A model generated the notes under the pieces. That model worked only from the letters and a program-made list of their open reading frames with translations, was not told the origin of the DNA and made no database searches. The position numbers were made by a program, and so were the translations under genes. From NCBI RefSeq assembly GCF_025602895.1, contig NW_026516282.1, positions 153,724-217,723 on the forward strand: a stretch of DNA of 64,000 nt, given 5' to 3'. Shown here one piece after another: positions 34,405 to 46,885 of the stretch; within the stretch, counting starts at the first letter, position 1; every line of letters starts with the position of its first letter. This DNA is from Polychytrium aggregatum (Eukaryota > Chytridiomycota > Chytridiomycetes > Polychytriales).

Positions 34405-35274
34405 GCCCGTCGCAATAAAGTCGACGACCACTCTCTTTCTTTTGGCATCGAACCGGATGATCTCGCAACGAGTGGACAGATGGTTCTGGCGAGCGCTTTT
34501 GGCCCCGATGAGATGCATCCGTCGCTCGATCACATCGATGGACTCTGCCAAACGACTGTCGGTGCCGTTGCTCGCGGCTTTGCTCGAGCATGTGAAAGTC
34601 GAGCGCACACAGGCAGCCGCATTAACTTGACAGGCTTTGGCTATCCCACTCGAGGCCGCCGATGATCTCCCGATGGCTGCGAGTGACCTGGAGGCAGAGC
34701 TCGATCGAGATGGATCTGTTGTGCACTTGCGCTGTTTTTGTCCGGGCGGCAGTTGGGCCAATCTCCGGCTGATTGAGGGCCGAGTCTCGAATTCCGTCGC
34801 TTGTGTCGTTTCTGTCGCTGTTGTCGCTTCTGCTGGTTCTGCTGCATTGTCTCGGGCCGCGCCTTTGTTCAAGAATTCGACCTGCGTCCCTGCCCTTGGC
34901 TCCGCCAATGCTCAACCACTCGTCTGATTCGGCGGGGGGGGGAGTCGAGCAGCCTTGATGATGCGGTGGCACTTGTTGGTCGCCCATCGTCTCTTTGTCG
35001 ACACAAACCTGGTGCTGAGCAGTCGCCTGGGTCGTCCCCTTGGTTGTCGCCAACGAGGCTGCCATCCTCTACTTTCCCACGCTCGCATCCGCGCACTTTC
35101 CTTCCCCACAGCTCCCCTGTCACTCTCTCCACTGCCGGCTGCCCCTCTCCCAGCCCACAGTCCTCCAGCCCACCTGTCGAGCGAGCCCCGTCCTCCACCA
35201 GAATCTGCCACAGCCCCCTGGCCGGACAGATCCACGCCCCCGCCCGTCGCGTCCGTCTCGGCAATGCATAGCAA
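34405..35274. other. Spacer between SDH4 and the AGC kinase
   Basis: About 870 bases between two plus-strand genes. Open frames on both strands are long but mirror images of each other and carry no motif. The region ends C-rich before the kinase ATG. No gene supported. Confidence 0.4.
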
Positions 35275-37872
35275 ATGAAAGAACTGTCAGTTTTTCAAAA
35301 GGTCATAAGGAGCAAGTCGTTTCTGGGCCAGAAAAAGAAATCGCTCTCTGGCAGCGACGAGAGCGTCGCCAAGCCCAGACACCGGAGCGCCACAACCGGC
35401 GCTGCCTCGGCCCAGAGCGAGATACATTTGCCCAAGAAGGATGCCAACGGCAGCAATCACTCGAGCGTCTCATCGAGCCTCACCGGCATCCGCGTCGACG
35501 AACCGACAAAGTCGAATGCGCCGCTCACAGATATCAGGCCTTCGGCGCGGAGCTCGACCGCCAATCGACCCGGCGGGAGAGGTGTCCTCACCCGGCATGC
35601 CAGTTCAGGAGCCAGGCTCACGGCCGAGGCAGGAATGCCGTCGGTAGCGACCCTGCCCCCAGAGAGCAGCCACCCGGTCATCTCGATGAAATCGAGCGAA
35701 AGCCACTCGCACTTGCTCACCACTCCCGACGGCACCTTGCGCCACGTCCGAAAGAAGAGCTTCGTCCAAAGCTTTGTCCATCTCGTCAAGAGCCCGTTCG
35801 GCTCCAGTATGCGCATCCGCAACCGCCTCACCTCGCCCCACATCTCGCAGTTCAAGCCGCCAGAACTCGATCCCTCGACGCTCGAGATGGGCACCTCGCC
35901 CTCGATTGAGATCCCCAATATCATGGTGGACGGCGAAGTCCAGCTCGATGGGTTTGACACAGCTCTCGAGACCAACCTCACCAAGACGGGATCGAGTACC
36001 TCCGTCAACTCATTCGTGGGTGACCTTCCGCGCTTCAACTCGTCCGCCTCAACCCAAGACTCCTCCGACCTTCTGACGCAGCCCATTCCCGCTCGGCAAA
36101 CTCGCAGTCGCTCGCTATCACTGCCAACCTCGGGCATGCGTCGGGCAAGCATCGGGGCTCTGGCAATCACAAACTCATATGTGCCGTTCCCACCAAGCGG
36201 CCCGCCCCCGACAATCCACGACCTGCATCTGCAGAAGCTCCTGGGATCGGGTGCCTTCTCGAGAGTGCTTCTCTGCTCCAAGAGGAAGCCCGCCTCTGCT
36301 GCCTCTGATGCTACTACTACGACTGCTACCACTCCTACCACTACTGCTACCACTACTACTACCACTACTACCACTACTACTTCTGCTACGGACGGTCTTC
36401 CTCCTCCATCGTTGTTTGTGGAATCCAACCCAGTTCCACACTCGTCTCTGCCGCGACACATGCAACATCACGTCCTGACCGTGCTGCAGCATCCCACATC
36501 CTTGGCCTCACCCAATCCATCGCACCAGACCCTTACTAGCTCTCTCTCGACCGCACTGCCATCCACCAGCAAACTGGAGGAGACACCAGTACCTATGGCA
36601 GTCAAGGTCATGTGCAAGCGACAGGTTCTGGAGTGGAACCAGGAGCGGCATGTGCTGCAAGAACGCAAGATCATTTCCAAGCTGCATCACCCCCTGATAG
36701 TCCAGTGTTACGGCGCCTTTCAAGATCTCAAGCACTTGTACTTGATTCTCGAATTTGTCCCCGGCGGTGACTTGTACCAGTATCTGCACGAGCAAACAGT
36801 AGGCGATGTTTCTGTGTCCTAACCCCGCAATCGTTCCTCTCGAGTCCCAGAGTCGATTTTTTCTTTTTTTGAAGTGTGCTGCAGCATGAGGCCTGTAGTG
36901 GTCTTCACGTGTGTCGTTCTTGCTCAACTACCCTGCTTCAGCGTTGTGTGCACCACCAAATGTCTCCCGTCTCAGGTGCAAGTGCTCGCAACCAATCTTG
37001 ATGTGTCTCTCCCTCATCACGCAGCGATTCGAGGAGCCCAAGGCCCGGTTTTATGCTGCCGAAGTGATTTGTGCGCTGGGGTACATCCATTCGGCACATC
37101 AGACAATCTACCGAGACCTGAAGCCCGAGGTAGGAGGGGCGCCGATATGCTCGCTGCACGGCGAGCGGCCGTCGACTCAGCAGCGACGACAACTACAGCA
37201 CCATCCGGATCGACGACTCTGACTGTTGATTTGTTGCACCTCCTCCCGCTCCAATTCCCTTCCAACCACCTGCCCCATCCTTAGAACATCCTTGTTACCG
37301 AACAAGGACACATCAAGCTCACGGACTTCGGCTTTGCAAAGATGGGCACCTCTGCAAACTCGTTTTGCGGCACACCGAGCTACATGGCGCCAGAAATGAT
37401 CCTGCGGAAGGACTACACCGCTGCAGTCGATTGGTGGGCGTGCGGGATCCTGATCTTCGAAATGATCTCGGGATACGCACCCTTCCAGGGCGAGACTAGC
37501 AAGGAGAGCTTCGAGAAGATCCTGGGGGGACAGATCAAGTGGCCGGTACACGTCCCTGTGGGGCCGATCCGGGATATCCTGAAGGGGTTGCTCGCCGCCA
37601 ACCCCCTGAAGCGCTTGGGATCCAAGAGCGATGCCAAGGACCTCAAGTCCCATCCGTGGTTCATCGGCGTGGACTGGGCTGTGGTCGACTGCGGTGGTGC
37701 TCGCCCACCGTTCCAAGTCACTTCCAAGTCATCCTTCAACGTCGCCGCCGCCAAGGATGACCCCAAGGAGGAGATCAGCATCGACGACCTGGACTTTTCC
37801 GACAGCGCCAATCCCGATTATCCGTGCGGCGACAACCTCAACCACGACGACAGCATCTTTGAGAGCTGGTAG
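35275..37872 (+). CDS. AGC-family kinase with a large N-lobe insert
   Basis: Exons 35275-36798, 37025-37129 and 37285-37872 join in phase 0 to about 738 residues. The first 310 residues are Ser-rich. The kinase domain is PKA-like: [108 protein letters not shown] and YMAPEMI. All catalytic residues are intact. About 100 extra residues sit between the glycine loop (near residue 323) and the VAIK Lys (near 444), starting with a Thr-rich run from a trinucleotide repeat. The C-terminus ends FESW, an FxxF-like hydrophobic tail at the very end as in PKA. It is an active kinase of the PKA branch, but not the ordinary PKA catalytic subunit, which is about 350 residues. Confidence 0.88.
36309..36381 (+). 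repeat. ACT/ACC trinucleotide repeat (poly-Thr)
   Basis: Imperfect ACT and ACC triplets in tandem, coding for a Thr-rich stretch inside the kinase N-lobe insert. Confidence 0.9.
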
Positions 37873-38550
37873 ATTTCCGTCGGACGATGGGAGCCAAGCG
37901 CCTGTCACCCTTGGCAGCCCAGGGATGAGCACAGTGGCCGTTGGATACCGGAACGAGCGTCTCGAGATACAGGTGCCGGTGCACACTCTCGGGCGAACAC
38001 ATGGCGCCCTGGTCGAGCACGAGTCGAGTAGCTTGCGAACCATCTGCAAACCCGCTGGGATGGTGATTAGCGGCAGCGGCTTGACAAAGCGCCGATGACC
38101 ATTGCTGTGCGGCAAGCACAAGGCATATTCTACGTTTCTTTTTGGGAGGAGTCATTCGTTTTGTTGTTGGGCCGGCCAGCAGGTCGGCCGAGTTTGATCC
38201 AGTCCCCCCTCCTCATCCATTCCCTTTGATTCTGCATCCTTCCCTGGTGCCCCCCAAATACATAGATTGTTGTTCCAACATGCCTCAGAGCAGCAGCAGC
38301 AGCAACGCCGGGTATTGCCGTGGCGTATACGCTACGAGCCCTTGTCTCTGGGACACTCAGACTCCCGCTCGCCGAGTCTGGCCCTCACCCGGCTTGTCTG
38401 CATGAGTCCTGCCCATCAGGTGAGCACGAAATCATGGGCCACTCGTTGTCTCACGAATCATACGCGGTGTTGCACAGAGTGCAGAAGAAACGAGGACGAA
38501 CGATCCTGCCAGACCCGCTTGGACGGCCTCCCTGATCTGATCTGGCAGCG
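37873..38550. other. Spacer between the AGC kinase and SRR1-like gene
   Basis: About 680 bases between two plus-strand genes. Nothing in it shows conserved coding sequence. Confidence 0.4.
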
Positions 38551-39878
38551 ATGGAAGACGACGGATTCGCACTCGTTCGAAAAGGACGCAAGTCCAGCAA
38601 GCCCGGATCAAAGCCCAGCGGCAGGGCCCGTCCCGGCAGCAGCAGCAACACGATCCAGTATAGAAACGTCTCGACACGACAGAACCAACCAAAGGACCCC
38701 GAAAGCGTTAAGAAGGGCATTCTCGATGCCGTCGAAGAGAAGCGGTACGGATCGCCGGTGCTGCTCCGTTTTGGCCTCTCTCCTGCCGTTTCGCTGCTGC
38801 TGATGCCCCTCTCTCTCACTGATACCGATGGCGATCGCATCGTGTGCCCTGTCGCCAATAGGTCTCTGCTCGCAAGGAGCCCATTCTTCCAGCAGGCAAT
38901 GGGTATGTGTCCTGCGGCACATCTCTGCAGCGACAGGGAGCATGGTTGCTGCTGCCTTCCCGCTCCACCGCCTTGCATTCATCCACCAACTCACCCGCCC
39001 TTCCAGACTCGGTGGCAACCGAGATGAAAGCCTTTCGGAGCAGCAGCGGGGACCTCGACATTGTCTGCTATGGCATCGGATCGCTCGCTGGATCGCGGAT
39101 ATCGCAGCTCCAATTCGCCCTCTGTCTGTTGCTGCACGAGATTTATAGCGTGAGTGCTGCTGCCGGTTGCGTGTCCCGAAGGACTTGCATCGTGCTTGTT
39201 CCCAATGAAGTAGGTCTTCCCCGACGCCTGCCTCATTATCTGCTGTGCGTTTGTTGGTTTCGCTGACATCCTCGCTTGGCTTGGCCGGCCTTCAGTTCCG
39301 CCATCTTTACATCTTCGACCCCATCATGTCAGAGATGGACCGGGCCATTGCCGATCACTTCAACCTGACCGTCATCGACACGAACGAAAGGGGCAAGCGC
39401 ACCGTCAGCCGACCGACACTCTTTTATATGCCGCACTGCGGCGCTGCTCTCTACAACAACGTTCTGTGGGCCAACTGGGGAGCATCCAGCCTCACAAACA
39501 TCGCCATCATCGGAAACAGCTTCGACATGTACTGCTGCTCGTGAGTGTCCCAGATCGGAGCATAGCGGCGGTCTACAGATCGCCCCTCTCCTCCCGACAC
39601 TTGCCGTTGGCTAGCCATTGGACTTCCAGTAGTGCGCACTGACCCCCGCCCGCATTGGTAGATCACTCGACTCAAAGCTCGCGGCGGAAGGACCGTTCAT
39701 CAAAACAATCCAAGCGCATACAACGGAGGTGGCGCTACCGTCAAACTTCCACGACAACGACGTCTTCAACAACCTCAGCTTTCACTTCTTCCGGCCGTCA
39801 TCAATGGATGCGATAGATGTATTGATCTGGGAGAATGCACCCGAGCCTGCATTGACGTCATCACCCGAGATCCTGTAG
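38551..39878 (+). CDS. SRR1-domain protein
   Basis: Five exons, 38551-38744, 38862-38902 (41 bases), 39007-39149, 39296-39540 and 39662-39878, give about 279 residues. The N-terminus is basic. The SRR1 domain shows DIVCYGIGSLAGSRISQLQF, ALCLLLHEIY, FRHLYIFDPIMSEMDRAIAD, TLFYMPHCGAALYNNVLWAN and ASSLTNIAIIGNSFDMYCCS. SRR1-like proteins include plant SRR1 (clock and phytochrome signalling) and yeast Ber1 (microtubule-related genetics). Their biochemical activity is unclear, with links to heme regulation in animals. Each junction restores a conserved block. The call to the family is firm; the role is unknown. Confidence 0.85.
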
Positions 39879-40075
39879 CGCCGGGAGGAACGGCCTCCGT
39901 CTCTGCCACGCTTTCCTCGCGGCTACACGATCCCTCGACATCAGCATACTCGTCCCGATATCGCCGCCATTATCCACATTGTTTCGAAGCAGTAGAACAG
40001 AGTCAGTAGACCGGATTGGTGCCGATGGCAGGTCTCCAGTGCAATCACACTTGTAGTTTTGGACTCTGGCTTTGA

Positions 40076-41852
40076 CTAGAGAAGAAAAGGATGCTGCAAA
40101 GCACCATGGGCAGTAATGCGCTTCTGAGGATTGAGGGCCAGCATTTTCTGTCCGGATGGTGTCGGAAACCACAAATGTGATACCAGGATCAGTGTCTGTA
40201 CTCGGCTCTGTCGATGGCAGAGAGCGTCCCGGCCATCATCAGGTCAATGACAGAGAGTATCCTTACCATCATCAGGTCTATGGCTCCTGGCGGCACATCT
40301 TCCAGGTCCGAAAGCGGATGCGGCTTGGTTCGCTTCTTGTCCAGAGCAGTCCAGATCTGCTGTCCTTTCTCGCCCAGGTTTCGTATGTCGGGCGATGCGC
40401 CCACTGTTTGGAGAAAGATATTAAGGATGATGCCGAATTCGCTCGTCTCTGCGGAGAGGAGCGTAGTCGGCAGACACAATGCGTGAGAAATCCTTGCGAA
40501 CAAGACTGGATCACTCTCGATCGCATCTACATCGATTGCGATCGCATCGAGATGCAGCTCGACTCGCATGCCATCAGCTCAATCAAGCCAGTAGTTGCAC
40601 TTTCGTGGCCCGGAGCGCACCTCCTTCAAAGATCGGCTTCCCCTTGAACATTTCTGTGGAGAAAGCGCTTGGGGATGAGGGGCACATCATTGCAGTCCAC
40701 AACACCGCACATCCATGGGGATCTCGTGCTGATCCCGTAGAGTGCTGGACAGACCTACCGGCAAAGATGCAGCCAACAGACCACATGTCCAGGGCATAGG
40801 TTTGTTGCTCAGCGGCACCAAGAAAGACCTCGGGTGCCCGATACAGCATGGTAACGACCTGGTTGCATCATGCGGGTTACAACGTGCTGGCTGTTCATCG
40901 GTGAGCTCGTTCAGTCCGTCGCCCACTGCCCACTGCCCACTGCCCACCAGATGCAGCTTCCGGTTCGATGGTACGGATGCCTTCCTGGTTCCCGGTTTTA
41001 TGTGTGAGCTACCCAAGCAAGTCGCTGATCACCTACACATGGCGTGTGCTTTTGCGACAGAGGGTAGCTGAACTGTCGGCTGAGACCAAAATCCGCAATC
41101 TTGAGGACATGCTTTCCGTCGCAGCGCTGTAAGAGAATATTGGCTGCGCCGATGGGACACGATCGAATCAGAGCAAATACCTCAATTAGAGAGAAGCCCA
41201 AGCTGCTCTCCATTGGCCCGCTCCCGGGCTGCTGTCGACTCACCTGGTTTCAAGTCGCGGTGATATGTCCTGTTCATGTGGCAGTAGTTGATGCCCTCGA
41301 GCATCTGCCGTGTGAGTGTCTTGATCTCGCATGGCTCCAGCGGGCCGCCAATCTTTTCCATGTATCTCTGCAGATCGGTGTCGGCATACTCCATCACAAC
41401 CAGAATCGACTCTGGCGCAATAAAGACTCTCTCGATCCTGAATCAGCTCAGACAACAACGATGAGTAGCAACGCAGATATGGATCAGAAAGCAGTCGGCA
41501 TGGCGATATAGTGCTTGGGTGCGCATGGGAGCGTCTCACGGCAACAAAACGGGGGCCCATGCCACCATTACCTGATGACATTTGGATGACGGAGATCCTG
41601 CAGCAGTGATATCTCTCTGATTGCCGTTGGAGGGATTCCGGCGATCGCTTCGTCGCGATACGTCCGCTTCATGGCAAAAACAACGGGCTCCTTGGCGGTC
41701 GAGGCCCGGAGCTTGACCTTGATCACTGAGCCGTAGACTCCGCGGCCGGCCTCGCCTTGGTGTTCATATATATCCCAAATCCTCTCGGCATGTGGCAGAA
41801 TGTTGATGATGCCTTGAGACCGGACCACTACGTCGGGCGTTTTGGCAAGCAT
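40076..41852 (-). CDS. Cyclin-dependent-kinase-like kinase
   Basis: Seven exons (41852-41572, 41437-41244, 41143-41037, 40858-40759, 40653-40621, 40448-40267, 40147-40076) give about 322 residues. Exon 5 is only 33 bases. Motifs run in order: YEHQGEAGRGVYGSVIKVKL, VVFAMKRTY, the cyclin-binding helix [81 protein letters not shown] and [28 protein letters not shown] and the activation segment point to the CDK8/CDK10/CDK11 branch, while PPTAIRE is nearer CDK1. All catalytic residues are intact. The protein ends six residues after the last kinase helix. The nearest named orthologue cannot be settled without a tree. Confidence 0.85.
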
Positions 41853-42320
41853 CGATGGAGAGAGTCGGAGAGGTCGGAGATGATCGCACTGATCTGTGAG
41901 CTGACTCGATCGCGAGCCAGTGCGTGATCAAGCCAAGATGGTCTGTGAGAGAGATCTCCAAAAACAAGGCGACAGCGCTCCTAAGTCTTGGACAAGAGCA
42001 GCAGCGAAACGAGGATACCGCCGAGGGCCGCAAGGATGCCCTGTCGGAAGCTCTCCTCTGTCCTGGGGCCCTCGCAAGCGATTCCAGAGAGCCGGCGCGT
42101 TGGCGGAGTTTGTGCCGTCTCAGCCGGATCGATCCACTTTTTTTTTTTTGGCTGTTCCAGCAACAACCCTCGATCGACTCGCCTGGCTCTGTCTGCTCTG
42201 TCTGCTCGGCTGCTCTGGTCTTCGCCACTCGGTGCCGCTCAAGCTCACGACCGACTCCTGCCGGTCTCACTCGCACCCGAGAACGCCCCATATCCAACCG
42301 ACGAGACTCCGAGTTCCGAC
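41853..42320. promoter_or_regulatory. Divergent promoter, CDK-like gene and SDA1
   Basis: The 468 bases between divergent starts should hold both promoters. A run of ten or more T lies at about 42139-42150. No TATA box is clear. Confidence 0.45.
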
Positions 42321-45300
42321 ATGGTTAAGAAGAACCGCGCCGACTTTATTGCCTCCAACCTGCCGCAGCTGCAGAACCTGGTCAAGCGGGATCCCATATC
42401 CTACAAGGAAGAGTTTCTGCAGCAGTGGCGGCACTTTGAATCCGGCCTGGCCATCTTTGCCCTCAAACCGGACGAAGAGGTATCGTGGGCTTTGTCTTGT
42501 GCCGGGCGACTGGGCTGGCTGGCTAGCCCTGCAGATCTCCGTTGTTGGCTGAGTGGCCACGACCAGCAGTGGCTTGATGCAGCTGCCGAGACAATTGTCG
42601 TCCGGGCACAGCGAACACTTGGATTTGTTTTGAAGATGCCGGCGCTTATACTGCATTCTTCTGTCGCCGACCCACCCGTCCCAGGCAAAGCAATTCGGGG
42701 AGCTCATAACCTTCCTATCGCATGTACGTACCCTGGGCTGCTGGTTTCTCATGCGAAGCAGTATCTCTGTTGGATGGCTGGGTCCGTGCACTATGCCGAG
42801 CCGCGACCACCGCGAGGTGTTGATCCCGTGAGTATCGATATCTAGGTGTCGTCGTGCTATCCCAAGGAATGTGCCACCTTCCCGCAGAAAATCGTGGATC
42901 TGCTTTCGAACCACTATCAAGAGATCCACCCGGATCTCAGGAAAACCATGGTCCAGGCCCTCATGCTCTTGCGAAACAAGGATCTGATCTCGTCCACCAG
43001 GTATCTGTTGCTTGGCGTCCTGTCGGGCGTGCTAGACTCGGCGTCGGATTGAGGGAGGAATGTTCGTCGTCAAGCTCCGAGTAGACGTGCGCGATGATGC
43101 AGAGCTATCCCGATACTTGAATTCCGCCTGTCGCTATAGACATACTCACAGTGATAGCACTTGTCATTTCTTTCGAAATCAACCAGCCTGCTGTCGCTGT
43201 TCTTTACCCTGTTCCGCTGCAAGGACAAGCAGCTTCGAGAGACACTGCACAACCATATCGTCAGCGATATCAAAAATGCCAACGCAAAGCACAAGAACAA
43301 CAAGCTCAACAAGACTCTGCAGAACTTTATGTACACGATGCTCAAAGACTCAAACGAGGTTCGCCAAATCCTTGGTCGCAGGCATCCGACACTCACTCCT
43401 TCCCCACCGACCTTGAACTGCATCAGGAGCACATCAGGAGCACATCAGGAGCACATCAGGAGCACATCAGGAGCATTTGAGAGCCGGTGTGGTGGAGGCT
43501 ATTAGAATACGCATATTTCGCCACTTGTCAAGTTTCGTTGTTCGACGCACATCTGCTCACATGCATGCTCTTCACCACCAACTCCTCTGCCGCAGGTTGC
43601 TGCCAAAAAGTCCCTCGATGTCATGATCGAGCTTTACATCAAGCATGTGTGGTACGCAGAGCTCGTCGGCATGGCTGAGTGTACCGCGATCAGAGACGTA
43701 CGAGCTGGCTTGCTTTCGTGAGCTTGCGCAAGCCTTTCTCATTCCCTTCCGGAACGCTCTCTTGCGATCCACCTCGATAGGGATGATGCCAAGACCGTCA
43801 ACATCATCGCCGAAGCCTGTCTCTCGAACATGTCCAAACTTGCTGCCACAGCAATCAACTTTTTCCTGGGCAAGGACAAAGAAGAGGCCCCGGATTCGGA
43901 TAATGAGGTCGGTGGAGTTGCCACACTGAATTATTCACAGCCAAAGCGGCCTGGTCGGACTCGCCGCGGCAGGCTTTGGAGCATCGCGCGTAGCATACAT
44001 CACAGAGACGGCATAGGGCGAATTGCTGGCTCCTTTTGCTCATCGCCTTGAACATGACGGCCTACAGGACGTTGATATGGACAAGCTGCTGCATCAGAAG
44101 CGAATCAACAAGAAGACAAAGTCTCGCAAGGGCCAGGTCGATAAAGCCCTGGCATCGATCAAGAAGGTGAGTGTGCTATGGCTAGTGGAAGCGGGCCGCG
44201 ATATCCAGTCACATTAACGCCGCCGCTGGCATCGGCAGAAAGAGCGCTCTAAAAGCAGAAACGAGTCCTTCAATTTCTCGGCTCTCCATTTGCTGAACGA
44301 CCCCCAAGGTAGATGCTTCGCTGTTACGGTCGTACTTGGAGTCCCGCAGAGTCAACACCCGAGTCCGGGTCTGACGGGTCTGACGGGCAATCAGGCAGCT
44401 TGATTGCATCTCTCCAGAATCCAACCTGACTCTGTCGTGGCTGCTGTCCTTGATCAGGCTTTGCCGAGAAGCTCTTCTCTCGCCTCAAGTCGTCGACGTC
44501 GCAGTCCTACTTTCGCTTTGAACTCCGCCTCCAGTTTATGAACTTGATCTCGCGACTCATCGGAATCCACAAGCTCACCCTGCTTGGATTCTACGAGTAC
44601 CTGATTCCGTATCTACAGCCTCACCAGCGCGAAGTGACACAGATCCTGGCGTACGCTGCCCAGAGCTCTCATGAAATGGTTCCGCCGGATGCCATCTCGC
44701 CCATGGTCGAGGCCATCGCCAACCACTTTATTTGGAACAACTCCTCCAACGAGGTTGTGACAGCCGGGTAAGTCGGTCGACCGAAAATAGGCGAGTGGAG
44801 AGCAGCTCTGATAACGGGCGGTGCGGGGCGAGCCGATTTGTGTGCCGTGCTCCAGTACGAGAGGATCAATTTGCTGATGCGCCTCTAGCCTCAACGGTCT
44901 CCGTGAGATTTGCCAGCGGTGCCCATTGGCCATGTCAGAGACCCTGCTGCAGTCGCTGGTTGACGACTACAAGAAGCACCGAGACAAGGGACCCAGCATC
45001 GCCATTCGCTCTTTGCTTGGGCTGTACCGCGAGATCAACCCTGAGCTGCTGAAGAAGAAAGACCGGGTAAGTGCCAGCGACTGTGCTCTGTTGGGCTGTG
45101 CTCCATATGCCAGGCGAGGGCATTGGCGACGGCCCTCCATCCCAAAGCCAGAGCATACGCTGCGGTGTTGCTTACTGGCTGCTTACTCCTGAACCACATA
45201 TCAGGGCAAGGCCGCCACAATGGGCATGAAGAACTTTGTGGCTCCCAAATTTGGTGAAGTCCGTGTGGCATCCGACGTTGAAGGAATTGATCTTTTGGAG

Positions 45301-46768
45301 AACGCCGGCGACGGATCCGATAACGACGGCGCCTGGGATGAGTGGGAGATTGACGAAGACGGCGGCGAGAGTGATGCAGAAGAGGTTGCCGAAGATGAAG
45401 ATGACGACGACGAAGGTTGGGAAGATGTCGAGTCCGAAGCCGGCGGCGAGGAAGATGTCGACCCTGGAGAAGGTATGCTAACCTACAGCACACTTTGCGG
45501 AGTCACTGCGTCGAGGGCCAGTTTCTCACTACCGATGCCTTGAATCATCAGGCTGGGAAGATTGGGAAGTTGTCTCGAATGACGACGAGGACGATGAAGA
45601 CGGCGAGGACGACGAGAACGACCAAGATGATGAAGATGACGAGGAGAATGAGGACGAAGAAGAGGATGATGAGCAAGAAGAAGCCACTTCATCAAAGCAG
45701 AGTGCTCGATCCGACTCCAAATCCCAGAAAACTGATGCCAGCAAGAAGAGGAAGGTTTCTACAGAACCAGATGAGCTCGACGACAAGGATGCCAAGTCCT
45801 CGAAGAAGCTTGGCCTCACGGCTGAACGAGTATGTGTGATGGTCAAAGTGTTCATTGAATGGGGCCTTCGCTGCGGCGGTGCTTTCTTGATGCCAGCGAG
45901 ATTCGCATGGAGTCGCCGCGACCCTGCTGGACTCGTGTGGTCTTGCACTCCGGAAGCACGAGCGCACAACCCATCTCACCCTCCTGCTCGGCCCGATTGC
46001 AGATTCTCACGGACGAGGACTTTGCCAGACTGAAGGAGCTTCGCATGGAGAGAGAGGCCGAAAAGATGGCAGGAGTTCGACCCACCAACCGCAAGCGCTT
46101 CGAGGACGAAATTGACGAAGACGACAGCGATGTCGATGCTGACGAAAAGGACCTGGTGGACGTTCGCTCGATCATGAGCGGAATCAAGAGAAAGGACGAC
46201 TACGAAGCTCGTATGAAGAGTATCCAGGTGAGGCCGACAGTTCCTCATCGGATTCGTGGCGTCTGCTGCTGCTTGCATGGTGCTCGTCATCCACTTTAGT
46301 CTGACCACCCACTCAATCACCAAAACACACCCTATGGCATTTGTTTGCAGTCTGGACGAGAAGGGCGAGAAAAGTACGGCTCGAAGAAGGGCAAGAAGGA
46401 GAAGGGCAGTATGACCAACCGGGTAAGTGCACGCGGAGCAGTCAGCAAAGCTTGCACATTTGAGCTCCCTTTTGAGTTGTGCTGACTCGCCGACGAATAC
46501 TGGCGATGCAACCCGCTATAGGAAAAGTCCAAGAAGAAAAACTATCTCATGATGGTCCACAAGCGATCGGTTGCAGGCAAGGCCAAGCGCTCGCTCAGCC
46601 AGAAACAGGTGGGTTTTGCATCGCTTCGCTGGTGCGGTTCTATTTCCCTGCATCGTGTCAAGCCATGCAACAGCCGCCGCTGACATACGGGCCCACGTTT
46701 CTGAACTCGACCTGTGTCAACAGCACGTTCTTCGCGAGCACATCCGGAAGCAGAAGCTCCGTTACTGA
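42321..46768 (+). CDS. SDA1: SDA1, 60S ribosome biogenesis factor
   Basis: Sixteen exons rebuild about 779 residues, close to the 767 of yeast Sda1. Exons: 42321-42479, 42685-42723, 42846-43000, 43187-43358, 43596-43651, 43781-43907, 44068-44166, 44239-44308, 44458-44767, 44889-45066, 45205-45472, 45552-45829, 46003-46227, 46351-46422, 46522-46608, 46724-46768. Conserved blocks include [86 protein letters not shown] and the C-terminal [11 protein letters not shown]. Exons 11 and 12 encode a long acidic region. SDA1 acts in the nucleolus in pre-60S maturation and export. Every junction keeps frame. The 5' exons are small and the introns vary in length. Assignment is firm. Confidence 0.93.
43421..43475 (+). 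repeat. 11-base tandem repeat in an SDA1 intron
   Basis: Five copies of CATCAGGAGCA in tandem inside the fourth intron of SDA1 (43359-43595). Confidence 0.92.
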
Positions 46769-46885
46769 GGCGCAGGTGGCAACACCAGCATCGCCAACCA
46801 TGCAGAGCTCGAATACAACCGTGGTATTATGCAAATGCGTCTGTCGTCCGGGCCGTCGCTCGGATCCAACGGCCAGTCGGGCCGT

